Source: Thauera carbonicopians (GTDB taxonomy: Bacteria > Pseudomonadota > Gammaproteobacteria > Burkholderiales > Rhodocyclaceae). Taken from it: a stretch of DNA of 64,000 bases. The translations under genes and the position numbers were made by a program. A model generated the notes under the pieces. That model was not told where the DNA came from and ran no database searches. It was given only the letters and a program-made list of their open reading frames with translations. The stretch's first letter is position 1, and each line of letters starts with the position of its first letter. The stretch spans positions 248,001 through 312,000 of the forward strand of contig NZ_JANUXN010000003.1 in the NCBI RefSeq assembly GCF_025699485.1, read 5' to 3'. Shown one piece after another: positions 49,298-57,567 of the stretch.

Positions 49298-50518
49298 TCA
49301 GGCGGGATAGAGCAGGAAAGGCCGGCGGGTTTCGAGCCAGGCCGCTTCGTCGGCGCGCGCCGGGCCGTCGAGGTCGGCCGGCGCGGCGGCGGGGTCGTCC
49401 ACCCATTCGCGCAGCAGCGGCGAGCCGTTGATGAGATCGATCGCCAGGCGCTCGAACTCGTACTCGTAGCCGAAGTCGCGCCACAGCGGGTAGTCCGGCC
49501 ACAGCCGGTGGATCGCCTTGAAGGCCAGCGCCTGCAGCCGCCACGGACGGAAGGCGGTGTGGTCGTAGTGGACCGGGTCGTCGACGTGGATCTGCACGCC
49601 GTTGCACAGCTTGCCGGCATGCTTGTGGAAAGTCGGCTCGAACCAGCAGTCGCGCAGCACGCAGCCGCGCAGCCAGTCGGGCGCGAGTGCGTGCATCTCG
49701 GCGATGATGGCGCGGGCGTCGAGCCCGGGTGCGCCGAACAGCTCCAGCGGGCGGGTGGTGCCGCGGCCTTCGGACAGCGTCGTGCCTTCCAGCATCACGG
49801 TGCCGGCATAGGCGCGTGCCATCGACAGGTTGGGGGCGTTGGGGCTGGGGTTGATCCAGCTGCGCTCCCCCAGCGGCCAGCCGTGGCCGGGGGCGTCGTC
49901 GGGCTGCCAGCCTTCCATCCCGATCACCTGGCAATCGACGTCGAGCTTCAGCGTGGCGACGAACCAGCGTGCCAGTTCGCCCATCGTCAGGCCGTGGCGC
50001 ATCGGCAGCGGGCCGGCGCCGACGAAGCTCTCCCAGCCGGCGCGCAGCAGCGTGCCTTCCACCGGCCGGCCGGTGGGGTTGGGGCGGTCGAGCACCCACA
50101 CCGACTTGCCGTGGCGTGCGGCTTCCTCGAGCACGTAGCGCAGCGTGGTGATGAAGGTGTAGATGCGGCAGCCGAGGTCCTGCAGATCGACCAGCAGCAC
50201 GTCGAAGCCGTCCATCATCGCCGCCGTGGGCCGGCGCACTTCGCCGTACAGGCTGAACACCGGGATGCCGTGCAGCGGGTCGGTGTAGTCGGGCGATTCG
50301 ACCATGTTGTCCTGCTTGTCGCCGCGCAGGCCGTGCTGCGGGCCGAAGGCGGCGGACAGGCGGAGGTCGGGCAGCGCGGCCAGCGCATCGAGCGAATGCG
50401 CCAGCCCGCGCGTCACCGAGGCGGGATGGGCGAGCAGGGCGACGCGGCGGCCGGCCAGAGGGCGGCGCAGCGCGGCGTCGGTCAGCAGGCGGTCGAGGCC
50501 GAAGCGGATTGCGCCCAT
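49298..50518 (-). CDS. DUF1343 (NamZ-like) exo-beta-N-acetylmuramidase family protein
   Basis: The 406-residue protein carries the DUF1343 landmarks: FGPQHGLRGDKQDNMV (about 59-74), DVLLVDLQDLGCRIYTFI (about 104-121), VLDRPNPTG and EGTTLSEGRGTTRPLELFGAP (about 244-264). Characterised relatives release terminal MurNAc from muropeptides. Homologues are usually exported, but no signal peptide is visible here, so it may act in the cytoplasm on recycled fragments or use another start. Its start overlaps the stop of the DOMON-like gene by 1 bp and it is 10 bp from nudC, so the three genes form an operon. Confidence 0.85.
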   Translation of the reverse strand: MGAIRFGLDRLLTDAALRRPLAGRRVALLAHPASVTRGLAHSLDALAALPDLRLSAAFGPQHGLRGDKQDNMVESPDYTDPLHGIPVFSLYGEVRRPTAAMMDGFDVLLVDLQDLGCRIYTFITTLRYVLEEAARHGKSVWVLDRPNPTGRPVEGTLLRAGWESFVGAGPLPMRHGLTMGELARWFVATLKLDVDCQVIGMEGWQPDDAPGHGWPLGERSWINPSPNAPNLSMARAYAGTVMLEGTTLSEGRGTTRPLELFGAPGLDARAIIAEMHALAPDWLRGCVLRDCWFEPTFHKHAGKLCNGVQIHVDDPVHYDHTAFRPWRLQALAFKAIHRLWPDYPLWRDFGYEYEFERLAIDLINGSPLLREWVDDPAAAPADLDGPARADEAAWLETRRPFLLYPA

Positions 50519-51150
50519 CAGCGCTTCCCGTGCGTGTCGGCGGCCCAGGTCTTCAGCGCCAGCACGAAGCCGTTGCGGGCATGGAAGTCGGGCTGCGGCG
50601 CGGGATGGCTCACCGCCCAGTATTCGAGTTCGCCGTCGCTGCGTTCGACGACCGCGGCCAGGCCGATTTCGAGATCGGCGCCGGGCGCTGCCGCGGGCAG
50701 CGCGGCGGCGGGCACGCGCGCTTCAAGCCAGGCGGCGTCGCCGTCCCGCGCGAAGCGGATTGATGGGCCGGCGTCGGCCCGGAAGTCCACGTTGCGCTCG
50801 CGCGGGATGTGAAAGTCGTAGATCGCCCACTGGCCGGATGGCGAAAAGTTGAATTCGCGGTAGCCCGCTTCACCCGGGACGCCGACGAAGGCTTCGAAAC
50901 AGGTGTGCTTCCACAACTCGTCCGCGGCGCCGGGTTCGGCCTCGGGCGGGATGCGGATGGCGTCGAACCGGCTGTCTTCGAGCTTGAACTCGAACACCGC
51001 GCCGCCTTCCGGCGGGGCATACATCGTGGCCAGCAGCATGCCGACCGGCGAGGCGGAATCCGCAGGGTCGGCCGGCGTTGTCGAGGGGTGGGGGCGCAGG
51101 CCGACGGTGATGGTCGGCACGCTGGGGCGTTCGGGTGTGGGCAGGCTCAC
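50518..51150 (-). CDS. DOMON-like domain protein
   Basis: The roughly 210-residue protein is of the 'DOMON-like' type known in betaproteobacteria: ELWKHTCFEAFVGVPGEAGYREFNFSPSGQWAIYDF, then AWLEARVPAAALP and GLAAVVERSDGELEYWAVSHPAPQPDFHARNGFVLAL. It forms a beta-sandwich that in related proteins binds haem or sugar. The function is unknown. The start is taken as a GTG at 51150, since no ATG gives a complete domain; the frame stays open further upstream, so the start is uncertain. It is coupled to the NamZ-like gene. Confidence 0.7.
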   Translation of the reverse strand: MSLPTPERPSVPTITVGLRPHPSTTPADPADSASPVGMLLATMYAPPEGGAVFEFKLEDSRFDAIRIPPEAEPGAADELWKHTCFEAFVGVPGEAGYREFNFSPSGQWAIYDFHIPRERNVDFRADAGPSIRFARDGDAAWLEARVPAAALPAAAPGADLEIGLAAVVERSDGELEYWAVSHPAPQPDFHARNGFVLALKTWAADTHGKR

Positions 51151-51611
51151 GATGGGATCGATGCGGGTGGGTTTGGAGCGGGCGGGGGCGGCGCCCCCGT
51201 TTGGTGCAGGCGCAATGGTAGCCGGTTCGCCGGGTGGGTGCAGGCTTCGAGGTGGCAGTGGATCGGCTCGAAAACCGATTGACGATCGGTTTCCCGGCAA
51301 CGGATACTGCCGGGCGCTGGCCTTGACCTGGAGCCATCTGCTTGACCAATCGCAGCGTACCGGCATTGGGCGATCTGGAAATCGCCGTACTCGAAAGCGC
51401 CTGGAAACCGATTCAGGCGCCATGTCGACGCTTGGCCTCCTGCTTCGGCTTGCATCCTTGGCCGGCTTCATGCCGGCATCTCCGCATGCCCTGTTGATTG
51501 CGGCCTGTCGCCCGGCAGGCCGCACGTTCTGGCCGAATCTTCATCGTTGCTCCGGTGGATGAGGTCGCGTACGAATCCCGTTCGACCGGGGTTTCCGAAG
51601 GGTAGCGAGGC
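51151..51611. other. Intergenic region with an 8-bp-arm palindrome
   Basis: The 460-bp gap separates the divergent DOMON-like and HupE genes. At 51272-51292 it contains AAACCGAT-TGACG-ATCGGTTT, a perfect inverted repeat, and at about 51403 a half-copy AAACCGAT. The palindrome could be an operator for either side. I see no gene here. Confidence 0.5.
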
Positions 51612-52355
51612 ATGACACAGATGCATGGAAGGTTTGCCGAAATGGCATCCGGTTGCCATTGGCCGGCCTGGAGCCGGGTTTTCCCGTTGCTCGTAGTTGC
51701 ACTTTTCCTGCTCGTGGGCACCGATCGGGCTTTGGCCCATGCAGTCGCCGAAGGCGACAAGGGCTACATCCAGGAGATCCTCGGCATCCATCCGGCGCCC
51801 TTCATGTATCTGGGGGCAAAGCACATGGCGACAGGGTACGACCATATTCTGTTCCTGCTCGGCGTGATCTTCTTCCTGTACCGGATGAAGGACATCGCCC
51901 TGTACGTGACCCTGTTTGCCGTCGGCCACTCGGCCACGATGCTGCTCGGCGTGTATTTCAATATCGGGATCAACAGCTACCTCATCGACGCGATCATCGG
52001 CCTTTCGGTTGTTTATAAGGCGCTCGACAACATCGGTGCGTTTCAGCGCTGGCTCGGGTTTCAACCCGACACCAGAGCCGCGACGGTCGTTTTCGGACTC
52101 TGTCATGGATTCGGCCTGGCGACGAAGATCATCGAATACGACATCTCGCCGGACGGTCTGATGCCGAATCTGCTGGCATTCAATGTCGGCGTCGAGATCG
52201 GGCAGTTGCTCGCGCTCGGCGCGATTCTCATCGTAATGGGCTTCTGGCGCCGGACAGCGGGCTTCTGGCGCCATGCCTATGCCGCCAACGTCGTGCTGAT
52301 GTGTGCCGGATTCGTCCTCACCGGCTACCAGCTCACCGGCTATTTCGTCGCCTGA
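51612..52355 (+). CDS. HupE/UreJ-family membrane protein
   Basis: The 247-residue protein has an N-terminal signal-anchor (about 20-42, ending DRALAHA). Six helices follow, carrying the HupE-type block GAKHMATGYDHILFLLGVIFFLYRMKDIALYVTLFAVGHSATML (His/Asp in HMATGYDH and GHS). A second His-containing block FGLCHGFGLATKI is also present. These His motifs are typical of metal permeases for Ni, Co or similar ions. No hydrogenase or urease genes are near. It begins a three-gene group with a membrane-anchored protein and a small exported His/Asp/Glu-rich protein. Confidence 0.82.
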   Translation: MTQMHGRFAEMASGCHWPAWSRVFPLLVVALFLLVGTDRALAHAVAEGDKGYIQEILGIHPAPFMYLGAKHMATGYDHILFLLGVIFFLYRMKDIALYVTLFAVGHSATMLLGVYFNIGINSYLIDAIIGLSVVYKALDNIGAFQRWLGFQPDTRAATVVFGLCHGFGLATKIIEYDISPDGLMPNLLAFNVGVEIGQLLALGAILIVMGFWRRTAGFWRHAYAANVVLMCAGFVLTGYQLTGYFVA

Positions 52356-52379
52356 ACTTGCACGCGGAGAATGCACCTC

Positions 52380-53000
52380 ATGTACAACGTTTCCAAACCG
52401 ACGCTCGACGAACTGCCCACTTCGAGGCAATTGCTGCGCTCGACGCTTGTCGCATTCGCCGCCGCGATCGCGATTCTGGTCACCATCGTTCTGCCCGCCG
52501 AATATGCGATCGACCCCACTGGGGTCGGCCGCGTACTGGGGCTGACGGAGATGGGGGAGATCAAGGCACAACTGGCCGATGAAGCCGCCGCCGACGCCGC
52601 GCGGAATGCGAATGCCGCGCCAGCGGCGGGAGCTGCTGCGGCTGCGCAGCCCGGAGCGGCATCGCGGGTGGCAGACGCTTCTGCCTGGCGCGACGAGATG
52701 CAAGTGGTGCTTGCGCCCGGCCAGGGGACCGAGATAAAGCTGAGCATGCGGGCTGGCGAACAGGCGCAGTTCAGCTGGATTGCCGAGGGCGGCGTGGTGA
52801 ATTTCGACCTGCATGGCGATGACGGCGGCGAACAGTCGATCAGCTATGAAAAAGGGCGCGCAGCAGCAGCGAAGGACGGCACCATCGAGGCCGCGTTCGA
52901 CGGCAACCACGGCTGGTTCTGGCGGAATCGCGGAGATGCCGATGTGACGGTGACCGTGCGCGCACGTGGCCAGTACATGGAAATGAAGCGTGTTCCGTGA
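52380..53000 (+). CDS. Single-pass membrane-anchored periplasmic protein
   Basis: The 206-residue protein has one membrane helix (about 22-42, TLVAFAAAIAILVTIVLPAEYAI), an Ala-rich flexible linker (about 65-100) and a periplasmic beta-rich domain. That domain contains IKLSMRAGEQAQFSWIAEGGVVNFDLHGD and FDGNHGWFWRNRGDADVTVTVRARG. The latter looks like a small cupredoxin/C2-like sandwich, but no metal-ligand set is obvious. The ATG at 52380 has GGAG ten bases upstream and is preferred over 52371. Similar 'transmembrane anchor' genes accompany hupE in other betaproteobacteria, so a shared role in metal uptake is likely but unproven. Confidence 0.75.
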   Translation: MYNVSKPTLDELPTSRQLLRSTLVAFAAAIAILVTIVLPAEYAIDPTGVGRVLGLTEMGEIKAQLADEAAADAARNANAAPAAGAAAAAQPGAASRVADASAWRDEMQVVLAPGQGTEIKLSMRAGEQAQFSWIAEGGVVNFDLHGDDGGEQSISYEKGRAAAAKDGTIEAAFDGNHGWFWRNRGDADVTVTVRARGQYMEMKRVP

Positions 53001-53108
53001 CCCTTCTGTCGGGCACGAAGGGATTCCCGGCCCCGAGCGTATGGCTGACGGCCGAAGGCCTCCCCGGCCCGGCGTGCGAATCGGGCTTTACCACCAGGAG
53101 ATAGTGAA

Positions 53109-53372
53109 ATGAAGATTCGTCCGTTCCTGATCGCCGCCATGGCCGGCGCATCGCTCGCGTCGCCGTTCGCCATGGCCCACCCCGGCGCGCATGAAGACGA
53201 CGAAAAGGAGATCCCCGAGACCTGCGAGCAATTGGCGGATACGGACCGATATGTCAGCGATGTGGCCTACCCGGAAGTAAGGAAGCTGAAAGAGCGGTGC
53301 GACGCTGACAAGAAGCCGTCTGCAGCGGCGCAGCCTCAGGCGCCTGATCGATCGCCCGGCCGCAGAAACTGA
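53109..53372 (+). CDS. Small exported protein, acidic, two cysteines (87 aa)
   Basis: It has a signal peptide of 23 residues (MKIRPFLIAAMAGASLASPFAMA). A mature domain of about 64 residues begins HPGAHEDDEKEIPETCEQLADTDRY. It carries a His/Asp/Glu-rich start and two Cys (PETCEQL and KERCDAD) that may form a disulfide. Such a sequence could bind a metal ion in the periplasm for the HupE permease, which is inference. An AGGAGA site precedes the ATG. The family is not recognised. Confidence 0.7.
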   Translation: MKIRPFLIAAMAGASLASPFAMAHPGAHEDDEKEIPETCEQLADTDRYVSDVAYPEVRKLKERCDADKKPSAAAQPQAPDRSPGRRN

Positions 53373-53459
53373 TTGCTGGAGGCTGCGGCCTGGTCCGTGC
53401 TGCCCATTTGCCGGAGGCCGCCTCGCCCGTCGGTTCGGCAGCGTCCGGCGTCCTCCTCG

Positions 53460-54305
53460 TCAGGCCCCCTTCGTGTCGTTGGCCGGCACCTGCACGAGGC
53501 GCTGGTGCATGTCCATCTGCGGATAGGGGATGGTGATGCCGTTTTCGTCGAAGGCGATCTTCAGTCTTTCCTTCAGGTCGCACATCGTCGCGAAGTGGTC
53601 GGCGGTGGCGACCCAGGGGCGCACGTGCAGGTTCACGCTGTGTTCGCCGAGGTCGGCCACGCCGACGAAGGGTTCGGGATCGGCCAGTATCCGCGCATCG
53701 TTCTTCAGCACCTGGCCGATGATCGCCTTGACCCGGCGGATGTCGTCGTCGTAGCTGATGCGCAGCAGCAGGTCGATGCGGCGCGTCGGGCGGGCCGAGT
53801 AGTTGGTGATCACGCCGGCGTAGATCGCGCCGTTGGGGATGATGATCTCGCGGTTGTCGACGGTGCGGAATGTGGAACTGAAGATGTTGATCTTTTCGAC
53901 CGTGCCCGAGGTGCTGCCGGCCTCGACGAAGTCGCCGGCCTTGAAGGGGCGGAACAGGATCAGCATCACGCCGGTGGCGAAGTTCTTCAGTGAATCCTGC
54001 AGCGCCAGGCCGACCGCCAGGCCGGCCGCGCCGATCAGCGCCACCAGCGAGGTGGTGTCGATGCCGAGGCGGTTCAGTGCGGCGATGACGACGACCAGCA
54101 GCAGCACGCCCTGCAGGATCGACAGGATGAAATTCACCAGGATGCCGTCGAGGCGGGCGCGTGTCAGCAGCCTGCGCGCCACCGCGACGATGCCGCCGGC
54201 GATCCAGCGGCCGATGACGAAGGTGCCGATGGCGAACAGCAGGTTGATGCTCCAGGGCAGGGCGTAGGTCTGGATCCAGTCGAGATGGGCCAGTCGGTCG
54301 AACAT
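53460..54305 (-). CDS. mscS: Small-conductance mechanosensitive channel (MscS family)
   Basis: The 281-residue protein has three membrane helices (about 20-105). The pore helix TM3 carries the Gly/Ala pattern [26 protein letters not shown], then the beta domain [38 protein letters not shown]. This matches E. coli MscS in length. It opens on membrane tension to release solutes during osmotic downshock. The ATG at 54305 removes an unconserved upstream extension that overlaps the trpS promoter region. Confidence 0.94.
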   Translation of the reverse strand: MFDRLAHLDWIQTYALPWSINLLFAIGTFVIGRWIAGGIVAVARRLLTRARLDGILVNFILSILQGVLLLVVVIAALNRLGIDTTSLVALIGAAGLAVGLALQDSLKNFATGVMLILFRPFKAGDFVEAGSTSGTVEKINIFSSTFRTVDNREIIIPNGAIYAGVITNYSARPTRRIDLLLRISYDDDIRRVKAIIGQVLKNDARILADPEPFVGVADLGEHSVNLHVRPWVATADHFATMCDLKERLKIAFDENGITIPYPQMDMHQRLVQVPANDTKGA

Positions 54306-54478
54306 GGGTGGGGAAGTCCTTTTTGTTATCCGGGGAGGGGTTTGCGTCTGCGTTTGGGGGCGGCAGTCTTGCCGCAGGGGCCTTACCTTATCGCAGGCTC
54401 GCGGCTGGCGCACGTTACAAGCCGTGTGCGGAAGCCGTTAAACTCGCGGTCTTTGTCCCGTTTCCGCCGGAGCGATCC

Positions 54479-55804
54479 ATGTCCGCCAGCCAGCCTTCCG
54501 TCCAGCGCGTCCTCACCGGCATCAAGCCTTCGGGCACGCCCCACCTCGGCAACTACGCCGGCGCCATCCGCCCGGCCATCGCCGCCAGCCGCCAGGCGGG
54601 GGTGGAGAGCTTCTACTTCCTGGCCGACTACCATGCGCTGATCAGCACCACCGACCCGCTGCGCGTGCAGCGCTCGACGCTGGAGATCGCCGCCACCTGG
54701 CTCGCCGCCGGGCTCGACACCAGCCATGTGTGGTTCTACCGCCAGTCCGACATCCCCGAGATTCCCGAACTGACCTGGCTGCTGAGCTGCGTCGCCGGCA
54801 AGGGCCTGCTGAACCGTGCCCACGCCTACAAGGCGGCGGTCGACAAGAACACCGCCGAAGGCGTCGATCCGGACGCCGGCGTGAACATGGGCCTGTACAT
54901 GTACCCGGTGCTGATGGCCGCCGACATCCTGATGTTCAAGGCGCACACGGTGCCGGTCGGGCGCGACCAGATCCAGCACATCGAGATGGCGCGCGACATG
55001 GCCGGCAGCTTCAACCACCTGTACGGCGAGCACTTCGTGCTGCCCGAAGCGGCCATCGATGCCTCGGTCGCCACGCTGCCGGGGCTGGACGGGCGCAAGA
55101 TGAGCAAGAGCTACGACAACACGATTCCGCTGTTCTGTAGCCCGGCGGAGCTGAAGAAGGTGATCTACGCCATCGTCACCGACTCGAAGGCGCCCGGTGA
55201 GCCCAAGGACGCCGACGGTTCCGCGCTGTTCGAACTCTACCAGGCCTTCTCCAGTGCCGAGGAAACGCGCGCGATGCGCGCCGCGTTCGAGGAAGGCATC
55301 GCCTGGGGCGAGGCCAAGCAGGCCTTGTTCGACAAGATCGAGGCCAGCGTGGCGCCGATGCGCGAGAAATACGAGTCCCTGGTCGCCGACCCCTCGCAGA
55401 TCGAAAAGCTGCTGCTCGAAGGCGCAGCCAAGGCGCGCGCGATCGCCACGCCCTTCATCACCGAGCTGCGCCACGCCGTCGGCCTGCGCAATCTGTCCGA
55501 CATCGCCCGTCCGGCGGCCGCGGCGGAAAAGGCCAAGGCTGCGCTACCGCAGTTCAAGCAATACCGCGAGGCCGACGGCCGCTTCCACTTCAAGCTGGTC
55601 GATGCCGGCGGCAGCCTGCTGCTGCAGGGCGAAGGCTTCGCCTCGCCGCGCGATGCCGGTACGGTGGTGTCGGCGCTGAAGCAGGGTGCCGCCTTCGAAC
55701 TGAAGGGCGAGACGCTGTGGCTGGATGGCGCGAAGGTCGCGGCGCTGGCCGAAGGTGTGGACGAGGCCGCGCTGCGTGCGGCGCTGGCTGCGTTCGGGGA
55801 GTGA
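54479..55804 (+). CDS. trpS: Tryptophanyl-tRNA synthetase with C-terminal extension
   Basis: The 441-residue class I synthetase has the HIGH-type motif PSGTPHLGNY (about 17-26) and the KMSKS motif GRKMSKSYDN (about 203-212). The catalytic core ends near residue 340. It is followed by a helical/beta extension of about 85 residues (QYREADGRFHFKLVDAGGSLLLQGEGFASPRDAGTVVSAL), as in other betaproteobacterial TrpS proteins; the E. coli enzyme has 334 residues. The start is the ATG at 54479, which begins MSASQPSVQRVLTGIKPSG. The gene is divergent from mscS. Confidence 0.96.
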   Translation: MSASQPSVQRVLTGIKPSGTPHLGNYAGAIRPAIAASRQAGVESFYFLADYHALISTTDPLRVQRSTLEIAATWLAAGLDTSHVWFYRQSDIPEIPELTWLLSCVAGKGLLNRAHAYKAAVDKNTAEGVDPDAGVNMGLYMYPVLMAADILMFKAHTVPVGRDQIQHIEMARDMAGSFNHLYGEHFVLPEAAIDASVATLPGLDGRKMSKSYDNTIPLFCSPAELKKVIYAIVTDSKAPGEPKDADGSALFELYQAFSSAEETRAMRAAFEEGIAWGEAKQALFDKIEASVAPMREKYESLVADPSQIEKLLLEGAAKARAIATPFITELRHAVGLRNLSDIARPAAAAEKAKAALPQFKQYREADGRFHFKLVDAGGSLLLQGEGFASPRDAGTVVSALKQGAAFELKGETLWLDGAKVAALAEGVDEAALRAALAAFGE

Positions 55805-55842
55805 TTCTTTATTGATCCGGTCCGGACTGCGCAGGTGGTTGC

Positions 55843-55900
55843 CGGCGTTCTGTGTCAGCACTGCGGCGTCGCGCGGGCGGAATGTGCTTGCGATTGAAGC
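55843..55900 (-). pseudogene. Fragment of a second sbp-like gene
   Basis: The minus strand encodes TFRPRDAAVLTQNAGN, almost the same as NFRPRDAAVLAQNADK in the intact sulfate-binding protein at 57568-58587. The DNA identity is visible over about 50 bp (compare 55847-55890 with 57692-57736). Similarity stops abruptly on both sides. It looks like the residue of a tandem or recombined sbp copy, now separated from sbp by the asparaginase gene. The remaining 55,805-56,094 region shows no gene. Confidence 0.7.
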
Positions 55901-56094
55901 TGTCCTATGCCCGCGCCCTCAAATGCGTGGCGGAGCAAATGGCGCGGTTCCCGTTCGACGATGCCGACGTCGAGGTGCAGAGATACGTTCCGCCTTCGAG
56001 TCGAGCTGTTTTCTGCCGCATGCCCGGATTCATCCTTGTGACGATGATGCGGGCATGCGGCGCACACTGCAGGGAGCCAGGCCCTGGCTGGAAG

Positions 56095-57141
56095 TCAAAG
56101 ATCGAACGCTTGCTGGATCTTCGTTTTTTCCGTGACGCCCTGTTGCAGCAATAGCATCAGCAGGATGCGCGCCTTCTGGGGACTCAGGTCTCCCGCCATG
56201 ATGGCGCCCGCGTCCGCCAGAGTCTTCCCTCCACCTTCAAAACCATAGTTCGGCAAGACCCGTCCGTTCGGCACCCTGGTCGAAATCACCACGGGCACGT
56301 TTTTGGACAAGGCATACTTCACGGCTTCGAACATGGGCACGTTCATATTGCCCATTCCCAGGGCCTGCACCACGATTCCTTTCACACCCTGATCCACGGC
56401 GCTGCGCAGCAGGCTGCCGTCCGCGCCCCCATACATGGCGACGATCTCCACCTTGGGCATTTCGTCGGCGACGATGGGGATATGCTGGCGGCGGACCGGC
56501 GTGCGATCCAGCACGACCCGATCCGGATAGACCTCGCCCAATTGGCCGTAATTTCCGGACTGGAAGGTTTGCACTGCCGCCGTGTGGGTCTTGGTGACAT
56601 AGCGGGCCGCATGGATCTGATCATTCATGGCAAGCATGGCGCCCTTGTTCCTGGCCTGCTCATCGATCGCGATACGCACTGCGCCGAGAAGATTGCGGGG
56701 GCCGTCGAAATCCGACGCCGAGGCATTGCGCTGCGCACCGATCAGAACGATGGGTTTTTCCGACTGTATCGTCGTATCCAGCCAGAAAGCCGTTTCCTCC
56801 AGGGTGTCCGTGCCATGCGACACCACTACCCCGGAAACCTCGGGGCGTGCCAAGGCTTCCGCCACCGCCTTGCTCAGCGACGTCCAGCGGGCCGGGTCCA
56901 TGTAGTCGGACGGCACATTCGAAAGATTGTTGACCTCGATGTTTGCGTATTCCCCCACCTTCGGCACGGTCGCCATCAAATCCTCGCCGGAAATTGCAGG
57001 TACGGGTGCCTGCTTGACCGGATCGATCTTCATGGCGATGGTCCCTCCGGTTGCAATCAACTGCACCGTCGGTTTTTCCTGGGCCGACGCCTGGGGAACG
57101 GCAAACGTGCAAGCAAACGCGATCAGGAATGATTTCCTCAC
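56095..57141 (-). CDS. ansB: Type II (periplasmic) L-asparaginase
   Basis: The 348-residue protein has a signal peptide (VRKSFLIAFACTFAVPQASA). The two active-site Thr motifs follow: IATGGTIAMK (about 30) and VVSHGTDTLEETAFWLD (about 107), with the catalytic Lys region and GMGNMNVPMFEAVK further on. It hydrolyses Asn, and often Gln, to ammonia in the periplasm. AGGAG six bases before a GTG at 57141 decides that start over an ATG at 57183. The gene sits between an sbp fragment and an intact sbp, so it may have been inserted there. Confidence 0.92.
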   Translation of the reverse strand: MRKSFLIAFACTFAVPQASAQEKPTVQLIATGGTIAMKIDPVKQAPVPAISGEDLMATVPKVGEYANIEVNNLSNVPSDYMDPARWTSLSKAVAEALARPEVSGVVVSHGTDTLEETAFWLDTTIQSEKPIVLIGAQRNASASDFDGPRNLLGAVRIAIDEQARNKGAMLAMNDQIHAARYVTKTHTAAVQTFQSGNYGQLGEVYPDRVVLDRTPVRRQHIPIVADEMPKVEIVAMYGGADGSLLRSAVDQGVKGIVVQALGMGNMNVPMFEAVKYALSKNVPVVISTRVPNGRVLPNYGFEGGGKTLADAGAIMAGDLSPQKARILLMLLLQQGVTEKTKIQQAFDL

Positions 57142-57567
57142 TTCAGTCTCCTTTATCCACTCGGGGAATATTCGGGGCATGCCCCGTCCGATGATTGTTG
57201 TTTTTACCGCCGAGCCGCTGGTGAAGCGCACGGCGCTGGCCCCTTCATGGACCGGGCCGAATGGCAGTGTAATGGCAAGCCGCAGAAACAGACAGCCAAC
57301 GGGCGCAGCCGCGCTGCCGGCTTCATTCTTTCGGGGACCGGCAGCAATGGCGGCTGCGTTTTGCTCCTCTCGCGGAGACCGTAGCGCTGGCCCGGAAGCG
57401 GGTACCAGTGAAAAAAAAAAGCCTCGCAAGAAAATCTTGCGAGGCTTTTTGCCTGTCTTGCCCAGAGATCGATTGCTGATCCCGCAGCACCTCGTCCATG
57501 AAGGTGCGGCGTGAAAACGTTCGGATCAGCCTTCTTGCGAATCGGTCTGCGCCACCAGCGCCGATGA
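57142..57567. other. Intergenic region between sbp and ansB
   Basis: The 426-bp gap holds the strong terminator at 57411-57450 and, to its left, the promoter region of ansB (57142-57400), where no clear -35/-10 pair stands out. No coding signal is visible. Confidence 0.5.
57411..57450 (-). terminator. Strong rho-independent terminator after sbp
   Basis: A perfect 12-bp stem AGCCTCGCAAGA / TCTTGCGAGGCT with an AAA loop is followed on the minus strand by ten T residues. The plus-strand side also ends in TTTTT, so it can work in both directions. Confidence 0.92.

Noticed and set aside
55852-56154. Plus-strand 100-codon frame after trpS
   Set aside because: It overlaps the antisense sbp fragment and the end of ansB; no family resemblance and no ribosome-binding site.
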